Source: Hirudinaria manillensis
Taxonomy: Eukaryota > Annelida > Clitellata > Hirudinida > Hirudinidae
Length of the DNA stretch: 64,000 nt
Reading direction: 5' to 3'
Assembly: GCA_034509925.1 (NCBI GenBank)
Contig: CM067537.1
Coordinates: forward strand, 4,847,001 to 4,911,000
The notes beneath the pieces were generated by a model that did no database searches, was not told where the DNA came from, and saw nothing but the letters and a program-made list of their open reading frames with translations. This document shows, piece by piece, positions 34,392 through 45,815 of the stretch. A program made the translations under genes and the position numbers. Position 1 is the stretch's first letter, and every line of letters begins with the position of its first letter.

Positions 34392-37300
34392 CGACATGAT
34401 CAGGCCTTTAATCACAACCAAGTCTGTTTCAACAGGATCATCAATTTGTCATCGTGTGTGCTTATAATTTAAAAATATTGCAGTCTTCATTGGTGTGAAC
34501 TGAGCTGCTGATGGATGATTTGTTGTTTCTACATTTTTTTGGCTTCAATAGTTGCTGGGAAGGTAGGACTTGGTTGTGCTAACCACAACTTGTCATCATC
34601 GTCGTCATCGTCATCGTCGTCGTCGTCGTCATGTGATTCCCTTCAAGATCTTATCTTTCAACAGTTACATTCCACACTTTCATAATCATCGTCGTCATCA
34701 CCATCGTCATCATCATCATCATCATCACAATCTCACCTGCCTGGGCACAAAGTCCTTCTCAGAAGCTAGCCCCTGTTGTATGTAGAATATCTTGTTGTAG
34801 GTCTGGTTTGGGTCGTTTGGGTTGAATAAGAGAAAGCTGGCAACATTACTCGCTGCCATGAACGGATTTCCAGCTGGCAGATAATCATGGTAATGATGGT
34901 GATGATGGTGATGATGATGATGATGGTGATGGCAATGCTGGTTATGAAGACGATGCTGGTGATGATGGCACTGGTAACGAATCAATGAGAGACTTTGATA
35001 ATGATCAAGAAATTGGCATTTCTACACAAATGCTATTAATGTCGAATGTTGCATGACAAAAGCGGTGAATTAAATTTATTTTATCATAAATCAGGTGACG
35101 TTTTACACACACGTTACAAGTAGGTCAAGACTCAGGTCTTCCACTTCAGTCTGACCTTTGCTGACCTGCTTTTCTGAGTTTCAAAAGATTTATTCTGATT
35201 GGATGCCTCAACAACATCCAATGATGGATGTTGATGGAGTTGATGATGTGGTGATGAAGTCCAAGAGGATTGAGAGAGAATGAGTGAGAGGAAAAGGTGA
35301 AGAGGTTAGAATAAGGATAAAAATCTAAAATATGTGTGGAGATGTTGACAATGTTGGGCACAAATAAAGGTGGATATTAAAATCTTAAGATGGATGATGA
35401 TGACGATGATGAAATATGAGATTATGATGATGCAGAAGGTAATGATTACATTAATAATCAGCAGTAACTGAAAGCACATATTAATAATTAATAATTTAAT
35501 TGGAAAAGTGTACAAAACGTTTAAGATGAAAGGAAACACCAAAAATGAAAATGATGATCATGATGATCATGATAATCGCCGAGGCATTGATTAAACTTAA
35601 ACCTATTAACATAAAGCAATTGCATGCCAACCCTTGTAGTAGCAGTACTGGAGGTAATGGAATTGGTCGAGAAGGAACCGATCCACGTGGACCCCGTTGA
35701 CCGTCGACAGTTTCTTGGTGCATGACTCCCTGCAGTTCAGGAGCTTCAGCCAATGATCTGAGAGGGTTTTTGTGCATTTATTCACTCATTTGAATGTTCA
35801 ACAGATCACTTGAATATTCGATCATTTATATATATTTAAACTTAATTACATTTACTAAATATTAATATAAAATTTATATTAATATAAATTAAATATTAAT
35901 TAATTAAATATTAATAGAAACAGAAAACATAAATATTACATAACATTTACTAAATATTAATTTGTTCAAATTGAAAATATTTCCCTGAACATCACGTTCA
36001 GATCATCCTTGAAAAGAACAAGAACCAGAAGACATGCTTTATTATCAACAAGTCTTGTTATAAAAAAAAATTGATTCGTCTCGTCATCTTGAGTCACTGA
36101 GCAGTGGGTGTGGAACCTTTTATTATTAAAGGCATTACTAACAACAATTGCATTGTTAAAAACAAATCAATCATTTCAATTAATTAATTAACCAACTAAT
36201 TAACAAAAGCAACACCAGTGATTATGATAATGATTATTTTAAAAAACAAATAAATAAAATCTAAGAGACACGTGCACTCACTGGACATGTAATATCTGGC
36301 CTCCTCCTCGAACTTTGCCTCTGTGACCTTCCTGTGAAACTCCGAAAACTTCTCTTCGTCGAGGAGCGAGTCGCACTCCGCCTCGCACTCCGAATCCGCC
36401 CGGAAGTAGGCGGACAACGAGGACTCGAACTTCCCCAGGGCTTCGATCCAGTCGTTCTGCTCGTAGGATTCCACGGCTTCGTATCTCAGCTCCTGGAAAA
36501 GTTTCATTTCCAGGTTGGTATCTCGGAGATGCAGGTGTTGTGCATGTTGGTTGATTGATTATGAACAAAAACAATCATGATTGACGGTGATTGACATCTT
36601 ATATTTGCAATCGATTGCTGATTTTTTTATCGAAGGAGGTTGATGCATTTATTACCGTTATCAATAAAGTGATGATGTTTATTCATTTATTTGTAATTGA
36701 ACCAAATAATGTTCAAATAAATTAATATTTTAATAATGTAATTACTAATTGAATAAATTAATATTTTAATAATGTAATTACCAATTGAATAAATTAATAT
36801 TTTAATAATGTAATTACCAATTGAATAAATTAATATTTTAATAATGTAATCACCAAGTAAGCTGAAAATTGGCAACAAAAGTTATACCATGTTCAAATAT
36901 TGAGTTCAAAGACAAATTACATTCAGCATTATAATATGTTATAGACAAATTATTATTATTATGACAAATAATTTTTAAAAATGAACGACTGCCATTGTTA
37001 TGCAATCAAATTGCGGCCGCCTCAGGTGACTTAACAATGAAACTAACTCAATAAAAAAAAGCTTGCAGTTCAATCCTCAACAACACACAGAGGCCACTGT
37101 TTCTAATTCTGAGAATGGAGTTAATTAAATCAAGTAATCGCGCCACAATGTCTTCAATTGTTTGGAAATTTGGATTTTAAAAAACGCTGAAGAAATGAGA
37201 CTAAAAAAAATATTTAAAAAATCACTTTCATGATCTTAAGGTTATCAGAAGTCAGACAAATTTATTTTTTGTCATGAGAAAATTAAATATAATCCAAATG

Positions 37301-40183
37301 AAAAAGAGAATATATATAAAATTTAGCATGTATAATCCATGGTAATAATAAATTTGTCAAATAAATTATAACAAATTACTGATTAAAGAGTTATAACATA
37401 ATAGTTAGAAACAGAGCGATTCTAATTAATTAGTGCAATTATAAACATTTACCAGCAATAAATTTATAACAAAACTTTTTATATAACATAATTGTTATTA
37501 GTAAAATATAATAATTACCAATAATGCATATTATAATCTTCATTTTAAATATTATTGATCCGTCGTGGTTAACAACATTTTATTAAATTATTATAATTTC
37601 ATAATATATCATATTTAATTATGTTAAAGTGAGATGCAATTTGGGGACGTGTACGTTTGAAAAGTTCCTTGCAACAGCAACAACAACAACAACAACAACA
37701 ACGTGTTAAGTTCTGTTTTCATTTAAAAGCAGTTGATAAAACACCAACAATGCAACATTCTTTGTGCTCTGGCATCATGAAAGTCAACTCAAACATGTAA
37801 TAATACCATTGACGTCATCATCTTTATTAATAATAATAATAATAGAATTAATAATAATAATAATAATAATAATAGAATTATTATTATAGCCTATTATATA
37901 ATTATAATAGTTATTATTAGTGTTATAACATTTGTATATCGCATCACTATAATATGATCGATATTGTTTCTAATAACTATAACGTAGTTATAATATTAAG
38001 CAGAACTAATAGATGACACAAGTAAGAAGTTTTCACACGATCCGACACTTTAATATGGATATAATTGATAATTAAATTAAATTTTAGAAGAAAATATGAT
38101 GTCATAAATGGATCAACTTAATGCAAACTATAAATTTATAAATTTGATGTAGGATCAGAAGTATTTTAATTTCTTTTTCTGAGATATATAACAATGCATC
38201 ACAAAAACATTGCAATTAATTAACATTTTAATTAATTAATGAATTAAGTGATAATTAAATAATTAACAATAAACAATGTAATATTTAACGCTGAAACAAA
38301 ATGAATAAAATATACCCACCCTATTTTTATTAAAAAATTCAAACCGATGTCCAAAAATAGTAGCAATGACTGGCAACATCACGTTATGAACATCTCAGAA
38401 CATGTGGCAACAAAAGTACTTTAAGTGGGAAAAGATCAAGAAAGCTTTTTTCATCTGAGATTTGACAGAAAATCGTTTTTGCTTGTTTTTGCCCAAAAAA
38501 ATCAATCACTCAATCAGTCCAACCATTCAAATGGTAAATTGATCGGTTATTTTAATAATTAATTAATTAATTAATAATGCAATTATTAACTAGACTAACG
38601 CAAGTTGTTGCTGCTAGGACAGCAACAAAAATTAACATCTTAGTAACAATGATGTCAAATTTATCATATTAGATTGTGAAAGTGAACAATGAATGGATTT
38701 GTGACAACAGGATAATTTATAGGTCTGTGATGTTCAAGCAAATGAAATTTTAAATTTAAAAAAATAAACTTAATTAAATAAATGCAAATCATTCATTAAT
38801 ATTTCATCAAAATAGTTAAATGTTTCAGTAAATTTCAGTAAAATGTTATCCCAAAGTTGGACTGAAATCAGAAACTTATTCTGAGATTTTACATGGTTTA
38901 ACTGAGAAAATAATACTTAAAGAACAGATTGTAAGTGGATTGACAGATGGATGTTTGGTGAATGACCATTCCTAAGATATATTGATCTTAGATAATCAAT
39001 GTTTGTGAATTTTTAGCAATTTTATTCCTTCTCCATTATTGCAAGAGTTTTAATTTTCCCTAAAAAAAACATAGTTTTAGAGTTTTGTGAACTAATTCCA
39101 ATCTCCATGTAACCTCACCTGATGCAGTTTCAATTCAAGGTTTTTGAACATCTCCACCTTGTCACCAGCCAGCTTCCTGTAGAGATCAAGGTTGAAACCG
39201 GCATATGGGTGATTGGGCCTTGCAATGGCAAAGGTGAAGGCAGCGGAAAATGCAAGTTCAAATTGCTGAGCCTTTGAATTTAATGATGTCAGAATTTATT
39301 TATTCTAGAAATTGGCAAAAACTTACATATATGGGAATATAAAGATGATTATAAACAAATCACAGTTTAGAACCATTATGACAAAAATTTTATTATATTA
39401 TTATTATTACTGCTAATTATACTTTATAATATCATTACAATTTTTAGCAATATCTATGTTGAGTAATTGTATTAAAAAGCAATAAATCAAATAAGCAGAA
39501 ATGACTCCCATGGGAGTTAATGCAAGTACCACAAAAAAAAATCACCATTACAAAGAAAAGCTCTTTGAAGTAATTTTTAAAAATAACCAATAAATCAATC
39601 GTGCTTCAAACTCGAGTATGCTTCAAACTAGCCATGACTTTGCAAAAGAAAGTGGGTTAATTTACTTCTTTTGATATAATATGTTAAATATAAAAATAAT
39701 TTACAAAGTTAAAAATCGCCTGACCTTAAAAGCACACATTTGGAGATAGTCGTAAGGATCCGAATTCTGAAAGTGAAGTTCAACTTCTCGCAATTTGGGG
39801 GACAAATCCCTGTAGGGCCTGCGATTCGGGAAGGCTTTTTCCGTACAATTTTTAATGCAAAAGGACTGCTTTTGAGCCGCATCGAGGTAGACGTTTTCCA
39901 GAAAGTTTGTTTCATCGACTTTCAAATGACCCGCGTTTTTGCAATTTAATCTGCACGTGATCAATTGATCCCGATAACTTCTGTGATCGGTGATGGCTTT
40001 ACTGACGAGAGTGACACACTCTTTCCATCGCTCCTTCATGTAAGCTTCCACTCCACTGACGTAGAGAGTTTGGTATGGAAGAAGAATTCCAGATGGGGCT
40101 GCACTATCTTCAGATGCATATGCCACGTAAGATATGACAAGCAGCTTTAATAATGTCACAAATTTAAGCGCACTTGATGCCAT
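21482..40183 (-). CDS. Leprecan-family prolyl 3-hydroxylase with duplicated catalytic block
   Basis: Transcript-order exons: 40183-39725, 39271-39119, 36492-36282, 35757-35632, 34873-34737, 34227-34144, 33742-33536, 32967-32917, 32696-32552, 31448-31349, 31212-31146, 30458-30265, 29190-29037, 28584-28492 (or 25984-25883), 24989-24839, 22819-22705, 22077-22005, 21712-21482. All junctions keep phase; about 916 residues against 736 in human P3H1. Residues 1-24 look like a signal peptide ([16 protein letters not shown]). The leprecan TPR region follows, with the four family CXXXC motifs at 77-81, 109-113, 240-244 and 283-287. Two catalytic blocks come next: residues about 391-644 and 645-916. Block 2 keeps H791-x-D793, H859 and R869; block 1 has E537 and S611 at the matching His and Arg. 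The family hydroxylates proline C3 in collagen in the ER using Fe(II) and 2-oxoglutarate. The C-terminus HMEL resembles a KDEL-type retrieval signal. An in-frame upstream ATG exists at 40225. Confidence 0.88.
25217..25509 (+). repeat. Recent tandem duplication of a ~144 bp intronic unit
   Basis: Two almost identical copies (25217-25350 and 25361-25509) start with ATGATAACAAGAGAAGTAG and end with AATATAGAT. They differ mainly in the length of an internal (TTA)n and (TA)n tract. They lie in the intron between exons 14b and 15 of the prolyl 3-hydroxylase. Confidence 0.9.
25883..25984 (-). other. Exon 14b, alternative version of exon 14
   Basis: 34 codons, phase 0 at both ends, donor GAG|gttcac nearly identical to that of 14a. 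The peptide includes [19 protein letters not shown], closer to the family pattern (GDGY, PHT) than 14a. Because it has the same borders and covers the same alignment segment, it is most simply a tandem duplicate used in place of 14a. Including both would insert about 31-34 extra residues. Confidence 0.7.
28492..28584 (-). other. Exon 14a, one of two alternative versions
   Basis: 31 codons, phase 0 at both ends, acceptor TTTTTCCGACAG and donor GAG|gttcat. The peptide includes [15 protein letters not shown] and GVTV, matching P3H1 GDGYRGQTSPHTPNEKF and GVTV. It can follow exon 13 directly and precede exon 15. Confidence 0.7.
29541..29625 (+). repeat. (TTA)n/(TTG)n microsatellite
   Basis: TTA array with a central TTGTTG run in the intron between the two catalytic blocks. 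Confidence 0.95.
29802..30130 (+). repeat. (ATCC)n microsatellite, about 82 units
   Basis: An essentially perfect tetranucleotide array. It sits in the intron between exons 12 and 13, exactly at the junction of the two catalytic blocks. DGWM and HPSI peptides read from it are artefacts. Confidence 0.98.
30265..33742 (-). other. Catalytic block copy 1 (exons 7-12), predicted pseudo-dioxygenase
   Basis: Six exons: 33742-33536, 32967-32917, 32696-32552, 31448-31349, 31212-31146, 30458-30265. The block opens with [12 protein letters not shown], matching P3H1 LNGTKRVVMDGV, and closes with [11 protein letters not shown], matching IALWFTLDP. The short exon 32967-32917 ([15 protein letters not shown]) keeps only the end of the family segment and has lost the GDGY and PHT parts. 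The metal triad is broken: where P3H1 reads HVDNC this copy reads ELDAC, and where P3H1 has GQRC it has GHSY. Asp539 and the distal His601 remain. The frame is open throughout, so the block is diverged rather than a pseudogene. Confidence 0.8.
31526..32110 (+). repeat. (ATTC)n array with ATTCA/ATTCC variants
   Basis: About 580 bp of TTCA/ATTC units with periodic AATCATTC variants and a duplicated CCATCATTCATTGAACC segment near the right end. It lies in the intron between exons 9 and 10 of catalytic copy 1. Confidence 0.97.
36713..36851 (+). repeat. 36 bp tandem repeat, about four copies
   Basis: Units of AATAAATTAATATTTTAATA followed by ATGTAATTACCAATTG repeat nearly perfectly in the intron between exons 2 and 3 of the prolyl 3-hydroxylase. 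Confidence 0.9.
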
Positions 40184-41543
40184 GTTTGAGATTCTTCGGG
40201 TCTTCTTTCCGAAACTAACGATCATGCTTGCTGCGAGTCGACGCCTAAAAGTTCACTTTTAACTTTGATTTTGCAAACAGTTCTCTCACTACTTTTTTCC
40301 TCCTACTGTGCAGTCATTAACACATCGAGAGTTTAAGAGTTTTGTGCATGCCGAGTATCACGCAACGATACTGTTAGGATAAACAGAAAAAGGAGAAATT
40401 TTGTCTCAGTTGCTTTGCAAGTCATAACTGCTCTTAAAGATTACTTACTACCTATTCTTTTTCATTTTCTTCTTCAATGGCACGGCAGGAGACCGACCGC
40501 GCTCAAAAAGTTCTTTCTGAGCCAATACCAGCTAAATTATATCGTCCGAAATCAAAACTCGGTGCAACCTATTCAATCACTCGCTCGTTCATTCATTCTT
40601 TTTGATCTTAAGACCGACTCTCGAACTGAGACGAGAATAAAAGGGCAGATTAAGAGAATTAAAAATGGATTAAAATCCTCTTGCACGAGTTCAGCAGTAA
40701 GATTAGAGGCGAAGTCTGTTTTAAAATGTTCGTGATCACGTTCCGCTAGAGTTATATCAAAGCAAGCATCTCAACACGTGGATGTTCAGTAAATCCTTTA
40801 CTTCGGGAAAATATTTACATTCGTATTCATCGTCGTCGTCTTCATCGCCGATAGCTTAATCTTTCACAGCATGCAAAATAAGTTGCAGAAGTCGTGTGGA
40901 AATTGTGAGAAGGAAATACCTGTTGAAATTTTCCAACTTTCATCTCGTGCTAGAGACCGACCACTTGAAACTCAAGTCTCAAAATATTGGAGGGAGTGGC
41001 GGATAGCATTTCACAACTTAAAGTACAAAGATGGTCGGGGTTGAAATCGGATATGCTTGAAGGCGATTGGAGCCTTGGGGCGCTAAAGTTTACGGCGTAT
41101 TTTGAGTTTCATATTTTTGGTAATTAAATTAGCCTTTGCTTCTTCTATTTGTTTAATTGAGACGCAAAAGAAAACGAGATGCGGTTTTTCATTGGACTCA
41201 AAGTCTGGGGTTTGAATACAAAATAAGGTTCAGTCAGGAATCACTTTTTATGAATTTACGACAGCAAGCATTGTCCATTATCATTAAGTGGTGTTTTGTT
41301 TTTATTTGCCTGGCTATTATCCACTTCAAGATTACTGAAATATTATAAATAGCAATTAGACAATTAGGTTGATTCTGAATGTGAAATTTTTAACTAATAA
41401 TTATCTCCACGAATCTCCAGGATGATCAGTGACGAAAACTCTGGGAGACGTGTATGGGAGTTTAAACTCGAGGTTACCGAGAGTTGTAATTTCCATGAAT
41501 CACAGAGGGAATATGCCCCCCTCCTAGATCCGCTAATGGATGT

Positions 41544-41565
41544 GGTTATGGGTTAGGGTTAGGGG
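41544..41565 (+). repeat. Short interstitial telomere-like repeat
   Basis: GGTTATGGGTTAGGGTTAGG followed by GG: about three TTAGGG-type units in a row. TTAGGG is the usual animal telomere repeat. Confidence 0.5.
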
Positions 41566-42068
41566 ACTAGGTAATTAGCCCAGGAATACTCGCTGAAACA
41601 ATTTGGGTTTTCCCATTATTTTCCAATGGTCGACTAATAACAAATATAAATATGCGCGCTTAAAGAATCCTTGTAGAATGTGTATTAATTATACATTCCA
41701 TTAATAATATTGGACAAAGAAACTAATTATTTTATAGTGAAAGTGGTAACAGAGTAGTTTGATAAATAACTGGTTGATATGTTTGATTCAATCCACAGAT
41801 TAGGTCAGCTATGAACAATTATCCCAGACCGGAATTTAATGAATTGGATCGGCCTCAACGAACGACACTTACTTCAAAGACAGCTTAAAAAATCTTAAAT
41901 TATTGCAAAAGAAATGTTATTTCCATTTTGCATGGGTAATTGTAGCAAGAGATCTAGTATCTGATCAGAATTTGAAATACCTTCGGTACCATGTAGCACT
42001 AATACTCACGCTAAAATCGCTAGATTTGCTATTTATAGTGAAAACTATATTCTTTTTATTCCCTTGTC

Positions 42069-42144
42069 GCAGGATAGCCGAACGGATAGACGTTGGAAGG
42101 CATCGGTCGTTACGCTCGGTTGTCGAAATCCATCTCGTACTGCC
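42069..42144 (+). other. tRNA-like sequence (tRNA-Leu/Ser-type pseudogene or SINE head)
   Basis: AGGATAGCCGAACGG at 42071 resembles the 5' part of tRNA-Leu (AGGATGGCCGAGTGG), and TAGCCGAACGG fits the pol III A box. About 45 bases on, GGTTGTCGAAATCC resembles a B box (GGTTCGAATCC) with a two-base insertion. GCAG at the 5' end can pair with CTGC at the 3' end, but the acceptor stem is imperfect. A functional tRNA is unlikely. Confidence 0.35.
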
Positions 42145-43005
42145 ACAAGCGCCCTCCTGAGGAGATGGAGCTGTTTAGGAGAGAGAGGGGTCAACACTGT
42201 CTTTATTTTAATAAGTAGCGTTGTTGCATTTTAAGAAAAATAAATTAGAAAGCAGAGCTGACCACGATGTGGGCTTAAAATAGTTTATTAAGATGACTAG
42301 TGGGTTTATATTTTAGACTAAGTAGTTACCAGCAGTTAATATTTGGCTGGGAGTCGGAAACTGAACTGCTTTCTTAGGTCTAACTTAATTGCATTTAATT
42401 TTTATTTTATTCAGTTTGTGTTTTATGCGATTTGCTTTTATAATTATATGAAGATGACATCGGCAAAGCTAATGAATTAAGATGATATTGTAATTAAAAA
42501 AAATAGTCGATAGATGGTGCATTGGATTTTATTGTTGCGTGCTGGAGGATTAACAACTCCATTCAATTACTAAAATGAAAAAGAAAATAAATAATTTAGA
42601 CTGTGTAAAAATTAATTAAGTAATTTATTAATAGGTATTTGCACAATTAAAAGCCTCATAATGAATAGTCAAAATTGATGCTGTTTCTCAAACGATACAC
42701 ACATATTGTACGTATTGTATATCCCTATTACACTTTGGATGGACAAATTTGAGAGGTCCAAGTCAAATATAAGTAAATATCCAAGCATAAACGATTTCGT
42801 TGTTTCTGTGTGACGATGTTCTGATGTTGCTCAGCAACCCATTTATGAATTTCAAGGTGACAAAATAAAAAAAAACAGACGAGGCTGTTTTCTCAAACAC
42901 TCGAACATCCTTGTCAAAATTTTCGAATTAGCTAAATATAGAAAAAACATAATTCGCTCTAAACCAGAGCACTTCGCAAAATAGATAAATGGAAAGGTAT
43001 GAAAG

Positions 43006-43064
43006 AATAATAATAATAATAATATGTCATTTGTATAGCGCCCTGCGAGTGAGCTACAGGGGCT
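43006..43064 (+). repeat. Dispersed repeat tail, copy 1
   Basis: AATAATAAT run, then ATATGTCATTTGTATAGCGCC and a GTGAGCTACAGGGGC segment. The same arrangement occurs at 59791-59855. (AAT)n next to TATAGCGCC-like sequence is typical of a terminal region of short mobile repeats. Confidence 0.4.
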
Positions 43065-43668
43065 TTAACAATAGCAGACCTAAGAAGCCACGCCCGAGCT
43101 AAAGTTTATTTAAAATCTCTTGCTGGCTGATCTCAAAACTGAAAACAAAAAGAAGTCGGAAAAGATAACAATTAGAAGCATATGAGGAAATGCCATTGAA
43201 ACTCTGGAATTACCGCGAAGTGTCTGTCGAATGGATTCATCATGGTGTCTGGACTAGAGAGCTGTTCTCCGCTTGACAAAAAATCAACTATTTGAATTTA
43301 GGATGTTATTTCTACAAGCAGGCTAATATTGTTTTATAGCCAATGCTGTGTCCAATGCGTAGCTATTTGTCGCCTACATCTACAGTTTCTGTTTGCAAAG
43401 CGTGCAATGGCCATCCAGACGAGTGTGCAAAATTTGTTTCTCAAAAGCCAAAGACTTCGTAAATAATTTTACAGGTCCCCAGGATATTTTTACTCCCCTT
43501 CAGATAAGTAAGATGTGTATTAGTTAGGATACCAGTCGTTGGATTCTTTCACTGTGAGGAATCCCTTGAACCAAAATGCGTTTTGTGTGTTAAGCAAACC
43601 ATTCCATCCCCAAATGCGCCCAGCAGTAACTTACATTTTCCATTAAAAGAACTGACAGAAACAAAAAA

Positions 43669-43674
43669 TTTATT
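43669..43674 (-). terminator. AATAAA poly(A) signal of the MTCH-like gene
   Basis: Minus-strand AATAAA about 65-70 bp beyond the stop; a second overlapping hexamer lies at 43673-43678. Confidence 0.65.
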
Positions 43675-43739
43675 TATTCTAATTTTAGAAGCTTTTAATT
43701 TAGTCAATATACATCTTGAAATATATCTAATTCTAGTTC

Positions 43740-45815
43740 TTAGCTTACAGAGTAAGATACTCTGTAGAACAGAGCAAAGCCTCTCTTTGCCTGATTCTGA
43801 AAATCGAAGCATCTTTCAATTTTTGTTGCATAATTATATTGATGTTTTATTCATAATATTTATTTACAAGTATTTGAAGACATAGTCGAATAGTAGTCAT
43901 TGCTATAAAATTTTAGAAATGTTAAAATGCTAACCTCATCTTTTAAATGTTGCAAGCATGACAACCAACTGTCATAGATTGGCATATTTGGTGGAGTAAC
44001 GGCTGGTAACCTGATTATAAACATTATAATAATTAACATTTTTTGCAATTACAAGAACTGAGTTCTATATTCAGATAATCATTCCAAAATCAGAGTATCA
44101 AATTAACTTTCTCGATTTGTCAATGCCTGGCATTTTTATCTTTACCAACAATGATAAATTCTACTCACCCTGATGGGTTAACTGCCATCACAACAGAAGT
44201 AAGATTGATTGGATATGAGAGTTCGTTTGCCATAAACTTCAAATTCAACATATTGTTTCATCAATGTTGCAACAGTCACGTAATAACAGTTAATGTATAT
44301 GGCACCATAAGCATATCAATCCTTGTATGCATCAGTGCTTCAATTGTGACTTCCATCATTGCTTTTAAAATGAATCTAAACACCATTTTGTGCTCAGAAT
44401 TTTATAGCAAATTAAAAATTAAATATCTCTGGCCAAGAAAAAAATAATATAAAAATAAAATACAAGCACTCACTGAGGACTGAAAAGTACATAGCACCAA
44501 AAATATCTGCAATGAAAATGGTGTAAGCTGACTCACTGTGTGCTTGTTAGCAGAAATTGAATAGAGAAATTATTTAATTACATTACTATACTTGATGTTC
44601 AACTGATTAACAGCAAAATATAGGAAAGCAAGTCTAAGGATGTTTCCAATTGTTATCTTCAAAGTTTCACCCACCAGTCTTGGTGCAAGACCTCTAAAAA
44701 AGAAATAGTTCCTATACAAAGAGGAACAAATAAGGTAAATTGTGCATTCACTAACGCAAAGAACCCCGAAATTCCCTCGTTTTTCCATATATCAGAAATT
44801 ACAGAGAACATTGACCTGAAATAGCACCCAATATTTCAAAACTAGTATAAAATTAAATCGTGAAATATATACAGGCGAGCCTCTCCTCTAATAAACTGAG
44901 CCACAGATCTGAGGAAAATCACTGAGAAAATTTTTGAATTTAGCTTATAATGCAGATCTGTTGTAGAAAATCAAAACACTACCATGGAAGGGTTGGCTGC
45001 AAATTATACCAGCACAAAGGGAGACAGTCTCAAACATTGTCTAAACAAAATAATTGTGAACCAAAAATTTGGTTTTGTATCTAAAAAAATTAGTCCCTTA
45101 CATTTATGATAACTTCCGAAACATCCACGTTAGCGTCATCATTATAAACGACATCAATTTCGTCCCATAGCTTTAGGATTGATGCTTTTCTATTCTCTAA
45201 TAATCCCTAGAAATTATTAATAAAATTTAACTCGACTGTATAGATAAAAGGATATTACGAAACTCACATCACGAACTGATTTGGTAACTGTTTTGCAAAT
45301 GGCATCTGAAGTCAATTTACTTAAAAGGCCTCTGTACAGTCCAAAGAATCCATCCGTTTGATAGATGTGATAAACTACAAATAAGTTTTAGCTGATCTTA
45401 AACCCATTCTACATATAAGCAATCAACAGAAGTAAATTAACTAATGGCTTACTGTAGCGTAAAACATGCGGATAAAGGTAAAATTTGTTTCCAAACCAAG
45501 TGATTACCAGTTTTGGAGGTAAAGGTTCATGATCAAGCTAAAATATCAAAAACATCTGAGCAAAGGAAGCAATTAATGTTGGAAATGCTTCAACTTAACG
45601 CCTATCAAATTAACCACCCGATAAATTTAAAGTTAATTGGATGTTCCCCTAAACGCAGTAGTGAAAGGAGAACTTTAAGCTTCAAGCTTCAGTTTCTATA
45701 ATTTTGCAGTTTCAAAAAGAGGTTTTATGTTACCAACCTGCATGAGAACTTTGGCAGAAGTAATGGGATAAGTAATCGTACTATAGATGGCCTCATCGAC
45801 TAGTGTTGCAGACAT
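43740..45815 (-). CDS. MTCH2: Mitochondrial carrier homologue (MTCH1/MTCH2-like)
   Basis: Twelve small exons in transcript order: 45815-45738, 45537-45453, 45374-45268, 45206-45102, 45040-44983, 44921-44873, 44815-44756, 44693-44582, 44506-44474, 44236-44169, 44010-43935, 43796-43740. All are phase-consistent and give 295 residues (human MTCH2: 303). Family matches in order: DHEPLPPKL (GYEPLPPTI), GFFGLYRGLLSKL (GLFTGLTPRL), CSQPFH-VIFLRSVAQFI (THPFHVITLRSMVQFI), NEGISGFFAGLAPRLVGE (EEGILGFFAGLVPRLLGD), SYPINLTSVVMAVN (TYPFVLVSNLMAVN), PIYDSWLSCLQ (PIYTSWIDCW), KRGFALFYRV (SRGNSLFFRKV). MTCH proteins are degenerate SLC25 carriers of the mitochondrial outer membrane; MTCH2 inserts tail-anchored and other alpha-helical proteins. 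Only exon 44506-44474 is loosely placed: its frame rests on phase. MTCH1 versus MTCH2 is not resolved. Confidence 0.85.

Larger units (their letters stand above)
40226..43739. other. Spacer between P3H 5' end and MTCH 3' end
   Basis: About 3.5 kb with no recognised exon. Contents I can name are a short interstitial telomere-like run, a tRNA-like sequence and a dispersed repeat tail, each listed separately. The promoter of the leprecan gene should be in its left part (about 40230-40800), which is locally less AT-rich, but no TATA box stands out. Confidence 0.6.

Noticed and set aside
40415..40735. 106-codon + strand frame upstream of the leprecan gene
   Set aside because: No family similarity or domain features; divergent to the leprecan start and probably promoter-region chance.
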